Source: Diplosphaera chodatii
Taxonomy: Eukaryota > Chlorophyta > Trebouxiophyceae > Prasiolales > Stichococcaceae
DNA: 64,000 nt
Assembly: GCA_032358165.1 (NCBI GenBank)
Contig: JAALGY010000016.1
Location: 744,001 to 808,000, forward strand
Reading direction: 5' to 3'
Under the pieces are notes generated by a model. The model saw only the letters and a list, made by a program, of their open reading frames with translations, was not told the DNA's origin and did not search any database. Position 1 is the first letter of the stretch; each line of letters starts with the position of its first letter. Below are positions 11,757 to 24,060 of this stretch, piece by piece. Made by a program: the position numbers and the translations under genes.

Positions 11757-14085
11757 ATGGCCACCGACTTCTCCAGAACCGTTGCGCAGGCTGCAATAGC
11801 ACAGATAGCGGAGGCTACAGGTGCACTCATGGCAACAAGCACCATGCATCCAGGTCCAATCACTGCGCACGGTCATTCTGTATTGTGACATGACCATACA
11901 CAGGCAGAAACATTCCATTCGACTCCTTCTAATGCGCTAGGGTTCGAGACCATGCAGCAGAGCGCACTGGACGTGCTGTCGGACCTGCTGCTGCGGTACA
12001 TCGGCGAGATTGGCGCCACAACACGCAGCTACTCAGAGCTCGGCCACCGTGCAGCGCCGACAGCAGACGATCTGGTAGGTGCTGCGCCTTGAATGACTGC
12101 TGCAATTTTGCCAGTAGACGTGGCCAGCTCCATGTGGGAGGATCGCAGTCAGCATCGCAGCATGGTTGACACTGGATTGTCATGGCTTGCACTTCGCAGC
12201 TCATGGCATTCAAGGAGCTGGGCATAAAGGTCGAGGATATCGTGGCGTACACCAATGAGCAGGTGTGGCGCAGATCACTGGGCACTTCTGCTGCTCGCTT
12301 GATCTCCGAAGTGGTCAGTGCTTCCGAGCAAAGCTCACATCATGTGGCCAGCGCTGTACAACTGCGCAGGAGGAAGTGCCTTTTGCGCACACACTGCCGC
12401 CGTACCCAGTGCAGCGCACGCCAAAGTGGCCACCCACATTCGAGCAGCGCAAAGAGGTCTCCGCATCATCGTCATTCTGTGTCTGTTGTCAGTTGCACCT
12501 GCACACTACCAGTGCACCCCATAATTCTGGATGTTTCCTTCAGGCAGGACGGGCAGCCCAACGGCTCATCCAGCCTGTGTGCATCGTCCGCAGGAGCCCC
12601 CAAAGCACATCCCAGCGTGGCTGCCAGCCCTACCAGATCGGCACACCTACCAGGCGACGCCGTCGTTTGCGGGCCATGACACGGACGCTAAGCGGCAGCG
12701 CATCGCAGCCAGCAAGGCAAAGCGCCAGGTGTCACTGTGTGGCTGCTTAACGACCATGCAGGCCTCCACCCTTCTGCATGTTCCGCATGGTGATTGGTTG
12801 AGGCATGTAATGGGCACAACGACCATGCTGTTACTCGGCGATGCGTGCCTTGCGAGCGTCCAGCTGATGTACGGCATGGGCGTCAGGGAATGGTCCTGGC
12901 ACAATGCAGGCAGAGAAGTCGCTGGTGCAGCTGAGCAAGCGCATGGGCACGGCGCCGGGGGCGGAGGTGGCGTCTGGCTCAGGCAATAGCAACCCCTTCC
13001 TGGCAGCGCCCTCCTGGGAGGCCGCCAGCGCTGCAGCGGCTGCAGATGAGCGGCCAGACGGCGGCGGCGCAGTGCCCAGCAGGTGAGCAGTAATCTCCAC
13101 CCTGCCACTGATGTACGACACTTGGGCGAACTGTGCATCGTGTCCCATGCTTGTCCAAAATGGATGCACACTGCGGGACACGCTGATGTGCGAGTGCTAC
13201 AGGTGGTCAGCACCACAGGCAGCAGATGTGAAGATGGAGGATGCCCCGGAGCAGGGCGACCTTGCGGACGCCTTCGCTGCTGCAGCAGCCGCTGGCGCCA
13301 GCCAGCAGCAACAACGACAAGCGCAGCCTTCAGGTGTGGCAATCGTGGAGGTGATCCACCTGTGTCGTGACGCCATGCTCACTTGCAGTGATTCAGCTGC
13401 TGGGCAGCATCAAACAGGGGGTTGCCTGGTAGCGGAAAACCCCTCCCTTGAGATGTAATGGTGCTGACCTCCTGTACAATGTATTTTCATGACACTGAGC
13501 GTTGGTGCAGGCACAGCAGGGTCGTGGGCAGAGGCGGCGGCCGTGCCCCGGCCGCCAGATGCCCTGGGCGGCCCATTGCCGACATTCCCACTGGATTGGG
13601 GTGCCGGCGGGGGTCGCCTCCGCACCGCCCTGCTTGACTTCAGGTGCCGTATTCTGCTCGCCATCGCCAGCATGATACTGGACATGGATTGCAGTCAGTG
13701 TGGATGGCGCCAAGGTTTGGTGGCAGAAATACACCTAGGCAGCAATGCAATGCTGCATAGCAACTTGCCATGTGTAAAGAGCCAGCTGTTGCGGCAGGCA
13801 GACATGGGCCATCGGAAAGACTAGCCTCACCGGTGCATCTGCAGCGAGGCGGACGACGCCTTTGCAGCGGCGGAGGAGGCGGGAGCCGCGGCCGCCGCCG
13901 AGGCACGGGCAAAGGCCACAGGGCGGCGAGGCGGGGCCAACCGTGGGCGGGGCGTGCGCGGGGATGCGGCTGCGGAGCGTGCGAAGGAGATCCTGGCGGC
14001 TGGCGCCGAGGCGGTGCTGTCGCTGGGGGAGGACAGGGATGCGCCCAGGGAACGTGACAGGGGCGGGGACAGTGACGATATGTAG
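11757..14085 (+). CDS. TAF8: Transcription initiation factor TFIID subunit 8 (TAF8)
   Basis: Nuclear TFIID subunit that pairs through a histone fold, usually with TAF10. Nine exons: 11757-11820, 11941-12074, 12200-12262, 12370-12456, 12594-12728, 12910-13082, 13203-13333, 13511-13643, 13845-14085, with phases agreeing at every junction, giving 386 residues. Residues 1-87 form the bromodomain-associated histone fold (SALDVLSDLLLRYIGEIG, TADDLLMAFKELGI). Residues about 117-140 carry the TAF8-specific motif PPKHIPAWLPALPDRHTY. The rest is Ala/Gly/Gln-rich, low-complexity and acidic at the end (RDRGGDSDDM). The start is 156 bases from the right target duplication of the mobile element, so the element probably sits in or next to the TAF8 promoter. 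Confidence 0.93.
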
Positions 14086-14475
14086 CAGCACTGGATAACC
14101 ACCCACGAGCCGAGCTGCGTTTGGTTTGCATCATGGTGCGGACAGTCAGTGGCCATTGACCCACAGGCACCCTGCTGCCTGCAAGCCTGTACGAGCTCGT
14201 ATGCAAGCCCGGTACAGCAAGGTGGCGGCCCTGTAGCAGGCAGCTGGTTTGAGGACGCCACCGCCGTCTTGGCCTCGCCGCCTGCCACTCATTGATCTGC
14301 ACCGTCAGTTGTCGCGTTGCTGTGTAGCCCCAAGGTGCATCACAACCAGAGCACGGATGTGCAGTAAAGATGATCATGATGATCGGACAGTAATGCTGCA
14401 AGTAAAGCTGGTCACGTTGCCCTAGCCGACACATGCGCCAACAGCGGAAAGGGATCGTGCACGTAGTGGGCCGAC
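14086..14475. other. Intergenic region, TAF8 to LRR-hydrolase gene
   Basis: About 390 bases separating two genes on the same strand. No exon and no clear TGTAA signal seen. Confidence 0.4.
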
Positions 14476-17400
14476 ATGCAGTTTGCTTCAATGAGCGCCG
14501 CCGCATTCCAGCCAATCTTTCCGCAGAGGCCGTTTGGCGGATTTGGCTTGCAGCACTGGAGCCTGCCAGCAGTGCATGCGATCAACCCTTCTTCCCGCCC
14601 GGCGCAGCAATCATCGCAGCATGTGCCAAGCCGCGGCCTGGTCATTGCCGCTGCAGACGCCAGCGTGAAGGTGAAACTGGGCATGGCGGCGGAGCGGCTG
14701 ACTCTAGATCTCAGCGAGTGTGATCTGCTGGAAGTGCCGCCGAAGACCTTCGACATTCCCGGTCTTGAGGTGAAAATCGACTATGGCCCGGGGCCTTGAG
14801 GGGTCTCTCCGACGTATTACATCAGGGCAGCATGGGCATGCGCGTGCTTCGCCAGGACTTGCAGAGATGAGGGATGCAGGAGTGCATTGAGTGCCGTCAG
14901 GGTCATGTGCCACGGATACAGCTTGTTGTAAACTGAGATAGCACGGCGATGATGGCTGCCTGCAGCAACTATCCCTGGCGGGCAACAACCTCACCCATCT
15001 GCCGCCCGAGATCGGACGGCTGACGGCGCTGCAGCGGCTGCAGCTGGCAGGCAACCTGTTCGACTCCCTGCCCGAGGAGATCGGGCAGCTGACAAACCTT
15101 CAGGTAAGCCTCGTCACACCACTGCATGCACGTCTCAGAAGAACAAGGTTTGCACACAAGGTCATGGCGCTGCAAAACATCGCGATCATGTGGCGATACT
15201 TCTCCATGAGGTGCAGCCAGACGCAGGGTTACTTGGTGATGCGCAGGGCCTGTGGCTGCACGGCAACGTGCTGACGTCGTTGCCGGACTCCATCGGGCAG
15301 CTGGCGTCGCTGCAGACGCTGTCGCTGTCCGGCAACTGCCTGCCGCAGCTGCCAGCCTCAATTGGCGCCCTGACGGTATGCAAGTAATGCATCCTTATGC
15401 AGCGGCCTTTGCTCTAGATGGGCCAACCTGAATCACGAACCCTGCACACCTGCCTATGCACCTATAGGCTGCCGCATGGACGCTCTGAAGCTTGGCGATT
15501 TCAGGCGCTGACATCGCTGGAGGTGGCTGGGAACGAGCTCGCCGCCCTGCCCGAGGAGATCAGCGGCATGGCAGCTCTGCAGAAGCTGGCGGCCTTCGGC
15601 AACCGCCTGGCGGCGCTGCCGGCGGGGCTGGGCGGCCTCGCGGCCCTGAGGGAGCTGTGGCTGCAGGGCAACCGGCTGACCGCCCTGCCGGCGGCCATCG
15701 GGCAGCTCACGGTGTGAATTATGTCACACTGGCCTCACATACGATGACTGGTCGAGATGCACCTACTAGCGGCGCTGAACATGCGGGTCTGCCTTGGAGG
15801 GCATGCCCTGCTCACGGGGTGCGATGACATGCCGTGCGGGGCCTCATGTCTCTCATATATATACAGGCCCTGGAGCAGCTGTCGGCCGCAGACAACCAGC
15901 TGACGGACCTGCCGCCAGAGTGCACCGGGCTCACAGCTCTGCGCAGCCTCACCATGTGCGCCTTCCCTGGCGGACGGCTGCTGCATGACTTGCAGATGTC
16001 GTTGTGCACTGTGAAACACATACCAGACACATCTTGCAGGCATGCTCTGGAGGTGCAGGTACAACAGTCTGCTGCAGTACCTCAGTGTCACAAGGACAGC
16101 CCAGACTGAGCACACTGCACATCGGTCACCCTGGGTTCCGAGAGCCCATGTTGCCCTCAGGTATGGCAACCTTCTGGAGTCGCTGCCCGAGCCGGCGCTC
16201 GGCCTGCCGTCGCTGAAGGAGATGTGGCTGGAGAACAACCCGGTCGGCGACGCGGGGCGGCTGCGGCCGAGCGCCGCTGAGCACCACCTGGCGCTGGGGC
16301 CCAAGCTGCGGAGCGTCGGCCTAGACCAGTGGCAGGTGAGCTATGACGCCGGCTGATTGCCAGAACCGCAACCTTTGCTCGATGCACATGTAGAACCGGG
16401 CTGCTGCATGGCTCAGCACAAGATGCGCTGGCTGACACCCTTTGCGGAACGTGGTAAAGATGAGCCTTTTCTGCTGCAGATGGGCAGGCTGCCATGGGCA
16501 CGATTGGATGACTTGGCAGACGTGCTGCGGCCCGGCGAGGTGTCAGCCAATGACGGGCCAGGGTACTTCAAGCTGAAGCGTGCAGAGCGGAGGGACCCCG
16601 ACAGCAGCAGCATCCCCTCAGGCCAGCCGCGCCTGCTCGTGGTGAGCACAGCAACAGCGTCTGACTGTGCTGCAGAACGCCTTCTATGTGGTGCAGCTGC
16701 ACACCTGCTTGGTGTCCATCTGCCACGCTTACATTGCGCATGGCAGCCGGAGCTGACTCGATGATGCTTGATGTGCTGGCAGGTCGCATTCGGCAGTGCG
16801 CCCGGGGTGCCGAACTGGGGGCGCCTCCTGCAGCGCGCCTCCGACGGCATGGCGAACGACGACGAGCGGTTCTTCGACACCCTGTTCGTCGTGGACCCCG
16901 CACGCGCCTGGTACCGAGGTGCGCTTTGCAGGCCAAGGGTCAGCTGCGGCTAGGTTGTCATATGAAGCTTGACATTGCTTTCCCCAAAAGGTCTGCCCAG
17001 GGTCCAAGGTTGCAATGCTCGCTGGTAGCAAGCTATTCACAATAGGGCTGCTTCGCGCGCAGGGGGTGATGACGAGGGGTTCCGATACTACAGTGACCGC
17101 ATCGCGGAGTTCAGCGGGCGGTATGAGAGGGTCCTGCTGCTAGGGGACTCCATGGGTGAGCACATGCATCACTTCAGCGGCCCCTGTCTTCGTGTGTGGC
17201 CATCTACATCGATGCTTTGTTGACTCTGAGGAGACCATCCCAGTGATGGCCATACTTTGGGCTTTGCTCAATGAACTGATCTGGGCACCTGTCGCCAGGA
17301 CCCTCCAGAGATTCACATGATGGAGGCAAGGAGGTCTGCTAGCCAAAGCATTTGCATCTGTTCCGTGGTTTACCACTGAGCCCACTGTTGCCTGCTGCGT

Positions 17401-18255
17401 CTGCAGGCGGCACTGCTGCGCTGCTGTTCTCGAGGCTTTCCACCTCTGTCCATGCCTTCACTCCCCAGGTGCCCTGAGCTGCCGTGTACTGTATGTTTGG
17501 CACTAGCTGTTGACGCTGTCATGGCGCCGCCATTATTTGTTTTAGTGCTGATACAGCGGACCCAGTTGAGACCACTTTCAGGCCATGTCCTGCAGGTGAA
17601 CCTGGAGGGATCATCCATCCGGCCGGGGCGGCCCCTGGAGTGGCACCGGAACCTCAAGGAGCGCATCGTGAGCGAGGTGGCTGCGGCTGCTGACGCCGGC
17701 TCCGACATCCACGTGCACGTCGGCAACTGGCTGCACGACCTGCGACAGGTGAGTGGTTCCCCAAGCGCAGTGCAGCTAAGCACCTGAGGTACAGCGGAAC
17801 CTTCAACGTTCGAGCAAAGCGCTCCATCAGCAGACCCTGTGCACGCAAGCCCGCCAAAGGCTCTGCTGCCCTTGCCGGAGAACTTGTGTGTTGACACTGG
17901 CGTGCACTGAGTAGCTTCATCCACATAGGACCAATTCCTCATGAGTGTTTGATCGCTCTGGTGATGGGGTTGCAGGCGCGGATTGTGGAGAAGCAGCACG
18001 CGACGCTGGAGATCTACCAGGTGGACAGCCACCGGCTGGCGTACCACCTGGACGCCGAGGACAGGCTGGTGCCCCTCATCCAGCGCGCCCTGAAGCGGGT
18101 GACACCGCGAACATTGTCATGTTGTGCATGTACGTTGTGCACACCTGTGCTGGGAGTGTCCCATGAGAACGTTGTAGTGGTGCTATGAGGGAAGTGTTTG
18201 CCTGCAGGAGTTGGGGCACGAGATCAAACAGATACGCATGGCAAACCTGCTGTAG
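14476..18255 (+). CDS. Leucine-rich-repeat protein fused to an alpha/beta-hydrolase-like domain
   Basis: Thirteen exons: 14476-14769, 14966-15103, 15247-15375, 15505-15711, 15867-15955, 16161-16335, 16480-16641, 16783-16918, 17063-17155, 17407-17468, 17596-17748, 17976-18098, 18208-18255; 602 residues. Residues 1-80 are a basic/hydroxylated leader that may be an organelle transit peptide. Residues about 85-340 are roughly nine LRRs of the LxxLxLxGNxLxxLPxxIGxL type, as in plant intracellular Ras-group LRR proteins. The C-terminal ~260 residues have a hydrolase pattern: FVVDPARAWYRG, then the nucleophile-elbow-like LLLGDSMGGTAALLFS, then VDSHRLAYHL near the end, which could supply the catalytic His. 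The elbow codon GGG is split by a phase-1 intron. I infer an esterase/lipase-like activity; the substrate is unknown. Confidence 0.88.
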
Positions 18256-18815
18256 TGGAGTGTTGAGATGGAGGTGGCTCAAAGTGCAAGGAGGAGGAGC
18301 GGAGTGCAAGATGTTGCTTGACAGTGATGAGATGTTGCACAACGGGCTCGGATGTGAGAGTGTGGTACTGCTGTGATGTCACTATTGAGTTGATATAGAG
18401 AGTACAGGAAAGTGGCGAGTGTGCATAGCAAACCCTAAGAAATAATCAAGTCCACACCCGTAACTGCAGTGTGCGAGTCAAGACCAAGGCACGGGCCATC
18501 ATGTGTATTCATCAGGCATATATGGTACAAGCGGCACAAGCCGCGGCAACATAGTGCACAACGACCCACTTGTGTCAAAATGTGCAGGTACTTCCTGTAC
18601 TCATCAGCGGTCGGAAGGCGCACCCTACTCCCATGCACTATAGCAAGGTCGCACAGCGTCACCCTTTCCAGTAACTCCATGCCAATCTCCACCTGAAGCG
18701 GCATCTTGCTGCTGTTCCTGGTGGAAGCGCACTCTGGCTGTTCTTTGCGGTTCTGCATCCTCCAAGTCGGTGCATAGCTGCAGCTGCAGCTGCATCGTCG
18801 TGGTGTTTGCTACGC
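18256..18815. other. Convergent 3' intergenic region
   Basis: About 560 bases between the stops of the LRR-hydrolase and kinase genes. It contains one isolated AAACCCTAA unit at about 18430 and no exon that I can support. Confidence 0.45.
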
Positions 18816-21800
18816 TCATCGGAAGAAGGGGCTGGTCAGCACCTCGCTGGCAGTCAGCCCGGGGTTGCTAGGGAACTGCCATGCCTTCAGCTGCAGCGCC
18901 CAGCGCAGCATGTAGGAGTTGTGCACGAAGGTGCGGCGCCGCGCGCGGATGCCATGGCGGTCGATGGCGGGCACGCCCATACACACCTTTGGCAGCGGCA
19001 CTGGCACCGGCAGGCACATCACCACCTCGCCCTCCGCCGAGCTGCTGTAAGTCGCCTTCGGCTTGATGCCGCACACATGGCGGATGAGGGACAGGAGGCG
19101 CTTCACAGCGGCGCGGTCCTTCTCGGGCCACACCCGCCCGTGGATCTTCTGGCTCAGGTCGAACAGCAGGTGGTACACGTCGCCCTTGCCGCGCCAGGCG
19201 ACCTGGTGGATGGTCTCCGGCGCGGAGCCGAACCAGCGGATGGGCGCCGTGTACCAGGGCGCCTTTTTACCCCCCTCCGGCTCCCCCACATCCAGGTTTG
19301 CGTCCGCCCCCTGCAGCCAGCAGCAACACATCAATGCCACACTTGGCATGGAGGAGTGATGGGGACGAGGGAAGCACGGCAAGCCTGCGACCACCGGGTT
19401 GTGGATCCCCAGTCGATTTGCATGTCTGCTCCTGCTTGCCAGCACTGCCACACGTGCATTGACTGTGCTGTCAACCTCTATGTATGCAAAACTGCCACAG
19501 GAACACGTGCAGCGCGAGATGGAGGGTGTCCCTGTGGTGACACCCGCCCCCTGCAACTCGAGCTGAGTGATAACTGTCGCAGTGCCGCATCAGGTATGGC
19601 CGAGCATGTAGTGATGCTATGCATGCGTGGCAGCTTTCAGTTCCAGATTGACAACTCGGGCCCCACAAACCACTTGAAAGTAGTACTTGAGTGAGGGCAA
19701 CCAGCAGGAGCGCACCTCATCAGCGGCGTAGTACTCGTCAAAGCGCCCCAGCCCAAAGTCGATGATCTTGTACACCTTGCGTGCGCCCTGCCTGCACGCA
19801 TCAGGCACATCTCCACTTGTACTCTGCAAACATGCTGACTCCATCAAAAGGCTCCGCATAACTGACCATGCCTGGACCTCAGACCCAGGGCATATGACAA
19901 TCAGTGGTGCCACTACCTTGTCCTAAGCACTCTGTCACCTACTCTCAGTGTTGTCACATGAAGTATGAGCGCTGACTTTACATCCAGTACTCAAGTACTC
20001 TGAAGCTCTACAGCAACGTTGTTCCGCACCGTCCGGAGGCGTCGCCCAGCATATCCTTGGACACAGGGTCGGCCGCGTCCTGCTCAGGGTCGGGCGTGTG
20101 CTCCATCACATTGTCCAGCCGCAGGTCGTAGTGGTGGAACCTGCGGGGTCGGACAACACCCCGGTCAAGATCTTCTTGGTGATCCAGCGGTGCTGTATTT
20201 CGTGTCCACTCACCCTCCCTAGCGGGCGCACAGCATGCACATCACACAGCATCCAGAACTGGCTGCAACATCATGGACCAGAGTATGAGTCAGCAGAGGT
20301 TGCAAAGAAGACAACTCTCACCCGAAGGCGCGCTGCGTGGCGTCCAGGGAGGTGAACACCTCGTGCAGCATCTCGCGAATGTAGTAGATGTCGTGGAAGT
20401 CGGAGGCGGTGATGATCTTGTCCACCGACTTGCCATTGATGCGCTCCATGATCATGCCTAAGCACAGGCAGGAAAGATGATACGCTTGCATCTTTTGACT
20501 AGTTTGTGGTGATCCGCTGTCATGTGGTGATTCTGCATGTGACAACCTTGACTTTCACTGAGAAGAACATGCTCAATGCAAGCATCAGCAGGGATGACGC
20601 AGGCAATGGCGGCTACAGCAAGCTGCACCTATGAGCTTGGTGCCTTTGTCGCCGCGCTTCCGGCCACGACACACTGCCGGGCCGATCTTCATAATGCCGG
20701 GCAGTGGCGCATCACCTGCGAACCAAAAGTGCAGCAGTAAATGTGACATGGGGAGAGCAAAGCCGTGCACTGAGTGGCAGACAGCCAAAGCTGCTGAGGA
20801 CGCACGTGACGGCAAAGCATCTGTGCCTGAACAGCAGCCTGCTGAACAGCTGCCGGTGGGATGCTCAAAGCTGACTGACCACCCACCGGGTCCCAGCGCC
20901 GCCAGCCGCTGCCCGGTGGCCCACTCGCGCTGGGTGTCGGAGATGAGCGCCACCTGCCGCGCCGCCTTGAGCACGATGGGCGCCACGCGGCCCTGCCGGT
21001 CCAGCAGCTCGTACACGTGCGCCTGTGCGGGTGCATGCAGTGCCACAATCAGTGACCGGAGTGACGGAGCTGGGCACGCACCTTGTCATGCCTGCCAGGC
21101 CTCACAGTGATACTTGGCACCCTGACAGCATCGATGCCCAAAAAGAGCGCACACAGCGGAAACATTTAGGCCAGCCTGACGTGCTTGCAGAGCAGCGCAT
21201 GGGCAGCCCGGCGGCGCACCTGGAAACCGGACCCGAGCACCTTGCCCAGCACCAGGTCGTCCGTGAGTGCGACGCCCTCCTTTGCGCGCCACCGCCTGTC
21301 CACCCAGATGCCGCCCGCCTGCGGCGCCAAAGGAGGAGGTCGTCGGGGTGGTGGTACTCTGCAGTCTTCAGGGCAGCGCAGCAACCATGCACTGCTCGAT
21401 GCACCAGACAGGTGCACAGGCTGTCGAGACGCCTGTGGCGCACTTGACCTCAAACAGAGACATCCAGGCTACATGTTGTGTCATATCACACTCTTTGACT
21501 TCGAACACTGCTTCTAGACTCTGTTGACAGGTAGATCACTACCTCTAGACTCCTTTGAGAGATAGAAACTTGAGGCTGTGGGGCTACCTTGGGGTCCAGC
21601 TGCACGGCACGGATGCGGTGGGAGATGCCGCCGGGCTCGTGGCCGCCACGGCCCGCACGCTCGGCGTGGATGCCCTTGCGCTCGAAGGCGATGCTCGCCT
21701 CCCGCTGCATGTGCGCCCCAGACACCTGCTGCTGCTTCGAGGGCTGCGCCGGCAGGTCACCCGCCGCCGGCGCCGCCGCGACCTTCTGCCGCTGCCGGAA

Positions 21801-22910
21801 GCTGCGCCAGGGGGCCTGCGCAGGAAGTAGCGCACCACCTTTAGTGCAGGCAGGAGCGATGAGTGCTTGCAGCAACATGCACCACATCTCTGTTCTCTCT
21901 GGAAACATCAGGAGGCCGGACACCCAGCAAGAGGTGCAGCCACTGATGTGAGGCTATTGCTCCGACTGATACTATGTAAATACAACCCAGAAATACTAAT
22001 CACCCTCATGCGCACCGTGGGGTTGTCCGCAGTGCTGTCGACGCTGTCGACGCTGCCCTGGCTGGAGGCGCGGTCGATCTCAGCTTGCGCCTGGGATGCA
22101 GAAGCACCGTGCCGCCCCGATGCAGCGTTCGCCTCCCGCCGAGCATCCTCCTCCTGCGTCAAATCAGAAAGCAATGTCAGATGGGCCAGCCTATATAATG
22201 ATATCAATCAGTTACCTGCAAGGCCGTCAGCTTGCACGAGGCGCAATATATAAAGTCCAAAGCCAGAGCAGATGCAACCACCAGCAAGCGCCCTCATGGT
22301 GCTATGGCTGGGTTGACAAGCAAGTACAAAGGCGGACCTGTATGCGGCGGAAGGGGCTGATGTCCGCCTCCAGCTGGTTGATCTCCGCCTCGTCGCTAAA
22401 GTCACTGGGCATGAGCGGCGGCGGCGTCATGCGGGGCGACTGCCGGGGCTCGTGCGGCCCCGAGCGCCACGCCTCCGCCACTGAGGGGGCCTCCGGCACG
22501 TCCGCCGCCTCGGGCGAGCGAGCGTCAGACGCTGCGGACGGCGTGGGGGACTGCCGGCCGGCGCTGGACTCCAGGTGCGCCGTTGGGTGCTGCGAGGCTG
22601 AGGTGCGGGCGCTGCCGGCGGCGCTGGAGACTGGGCGCTGGACGAGTCCGTTGCCGAAGGGGGTGCTGCCGCTGCCGCCCTCATTCTGGTGCTCAGCAAT
22701 GCCGGGCTGCCCGGGGCGGTCATGCTGCAGGGCGGGCTGCGCGGCGGCGTCAGGCAGCTCGCAGCTGCCGCGCGCCGGGGGCCCCTTGGGCTGCCCCGCC
22801 GCCACAGGGGTGCCCAGCTGCCAGAGCTGCCGCTGCTTTGCGCTGATGCGGGACTTCAGGCGCGGCGGCCGCTCTTGCGGATCCATCGTCATCGGGGCCT
22901 TTATGCCCAT
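18816..22910 (-). CDS. Protein kinase-like protein, variant HYD catalytic motif
   Basis: Ten exons read 22910-22338, 22153-22004, 21815-21588, 21318-21220, 21022-20887, 20715-20629, 20457-20322, 20140-20030, 19791-19716, 19310-18816; all phases agree; 696 residues. Residues 1-320 are Pro/Ser/Gln-rich and probably disordered. The kinase core follows: glycine loop VLGKVLGSGFQ, lysine in IVLKAARQ (about K369), catalytic loop HHYDLRLDN (about 472-480; HRD is HYD and the usual Lys is Arg), and IIDFGLGRFDE (about 516-526). Asp475, Asn480 and the DFG Asp are present, so activity is plausible, with non-RD regulation. A long C-lobe contains KGDVYHLLFDLSQ and a final TASEVLTSPFFR, as in many kinase C-lobes. 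Family not recognised. The start could instead be a later Met (MTMDPQ). Confidence 0.82.
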
Positions 22911-24060
22911 CAAGGGCTTCCAGTCTCAATAGCAGGCGGTCCTGCGTGAGTACGGATACCGTGATCAACCATGATACTCACGAGACCACCTTGCCCCCAG
23001 ACAACTGACACATGAAGAACTCAGCGCACGCAGCATGGCATGCAAAGCATGTCGTCTCAGCACGGCCTCTGCTGCTGAGGCACCAGCATCGGTTTCTGAT
23101 CGGAAAGTAGGGCAACGCGTTCAGACGAAATGGGCGATGCAGCAGGGCTGCCAAGAACCGGCGGCTGCCTGGGTGCAGCTACACGGCTGCAAGGACCCAA
23201 TCAAACATTGGGGCGGCGTTTACGAGACCTCGCGCCGTGCTATCCCTGCTAGAGGGTTGTTTTGAGCCCGGGATGATCCTTGCCGGCTCTAAGACGCTGC
23301 TTTGCGCAGGTGCCGACTGGGCGTGCTGACCAGCCAGCAGCTCCACCCGGGAGCGCAGCCGACTGGAAGGTGACAGTTCCGGCAACGCCGCCGTTTCGGC
23401 GGGGCGCGATGCAAAAGGAGTCCGATCAGTGCAGTGCAAAGCTGCGGTCTGTGCGTGCGACGCACGAGATTATGTCGCCACGGCCGTGGCGCACCTGCCC
23501 CACTTTGCTCGAAGCGCCCAACCCCCAAGGTGCAGATTGGCAGCGTCTAGAGACGCTGCGGTGCAGACTGCGCCCTGGCTGCGGCAGTTGCTGACTTGCA
23601 CAGGCGGCTGCTTGCTTTCCACCAGCTTGGCGCAGGCTCTAGGCTGTGCCTGAACGATACTCTGCAGCAAGAAGCGTTAATGAGCGAACGCTTGTTCAAC
23701 AGACGCCGGCCGCCGTCATATCGTGGATGTGAACTCTGACTCGGTAGAAAGATGGCACTTGGCGGCTCGTGGAGAACAGATCATCCGAAACGACTAGCCG
23801 TGGGTGACATTGGGTGATGTCCGATGAGGTGATGATGATGACAGTGACAGCTGACAGCCCCGCAAGTCTCCACAGCTAGTCGCCATCATCTGCAGACTTG
23901 GGACACGTGTGAACGCGCTACGTTAACCCACGCCCTGTAGTGGCGAGCATACCGTGAGCAGCCCCCCGCCTCCCCACACTGCTGCCCCAGTCTCAGGAGG
24001 ATTACCAGCTGCTCACCTGACATGACATGATGTGAGCGCAAGCTCGGCAGGCTCGTCCGC
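22911..24060. other. Intergenic region
   Basis: About 1.15 kb between the kinase start and the stop of the next bottom-strand gene. It presumably contains the kinase promoter. Open frames are short and not convincing; a small conserved exon could be missed. Confidence 0.4.

Noticed and set aside
13640..14515. Open bottom-strand frame of about 290 codons
   Set aside because: Antisense to the last TAF8 exons; Arg/Pro/Cys-rich shadow composition and no motif.
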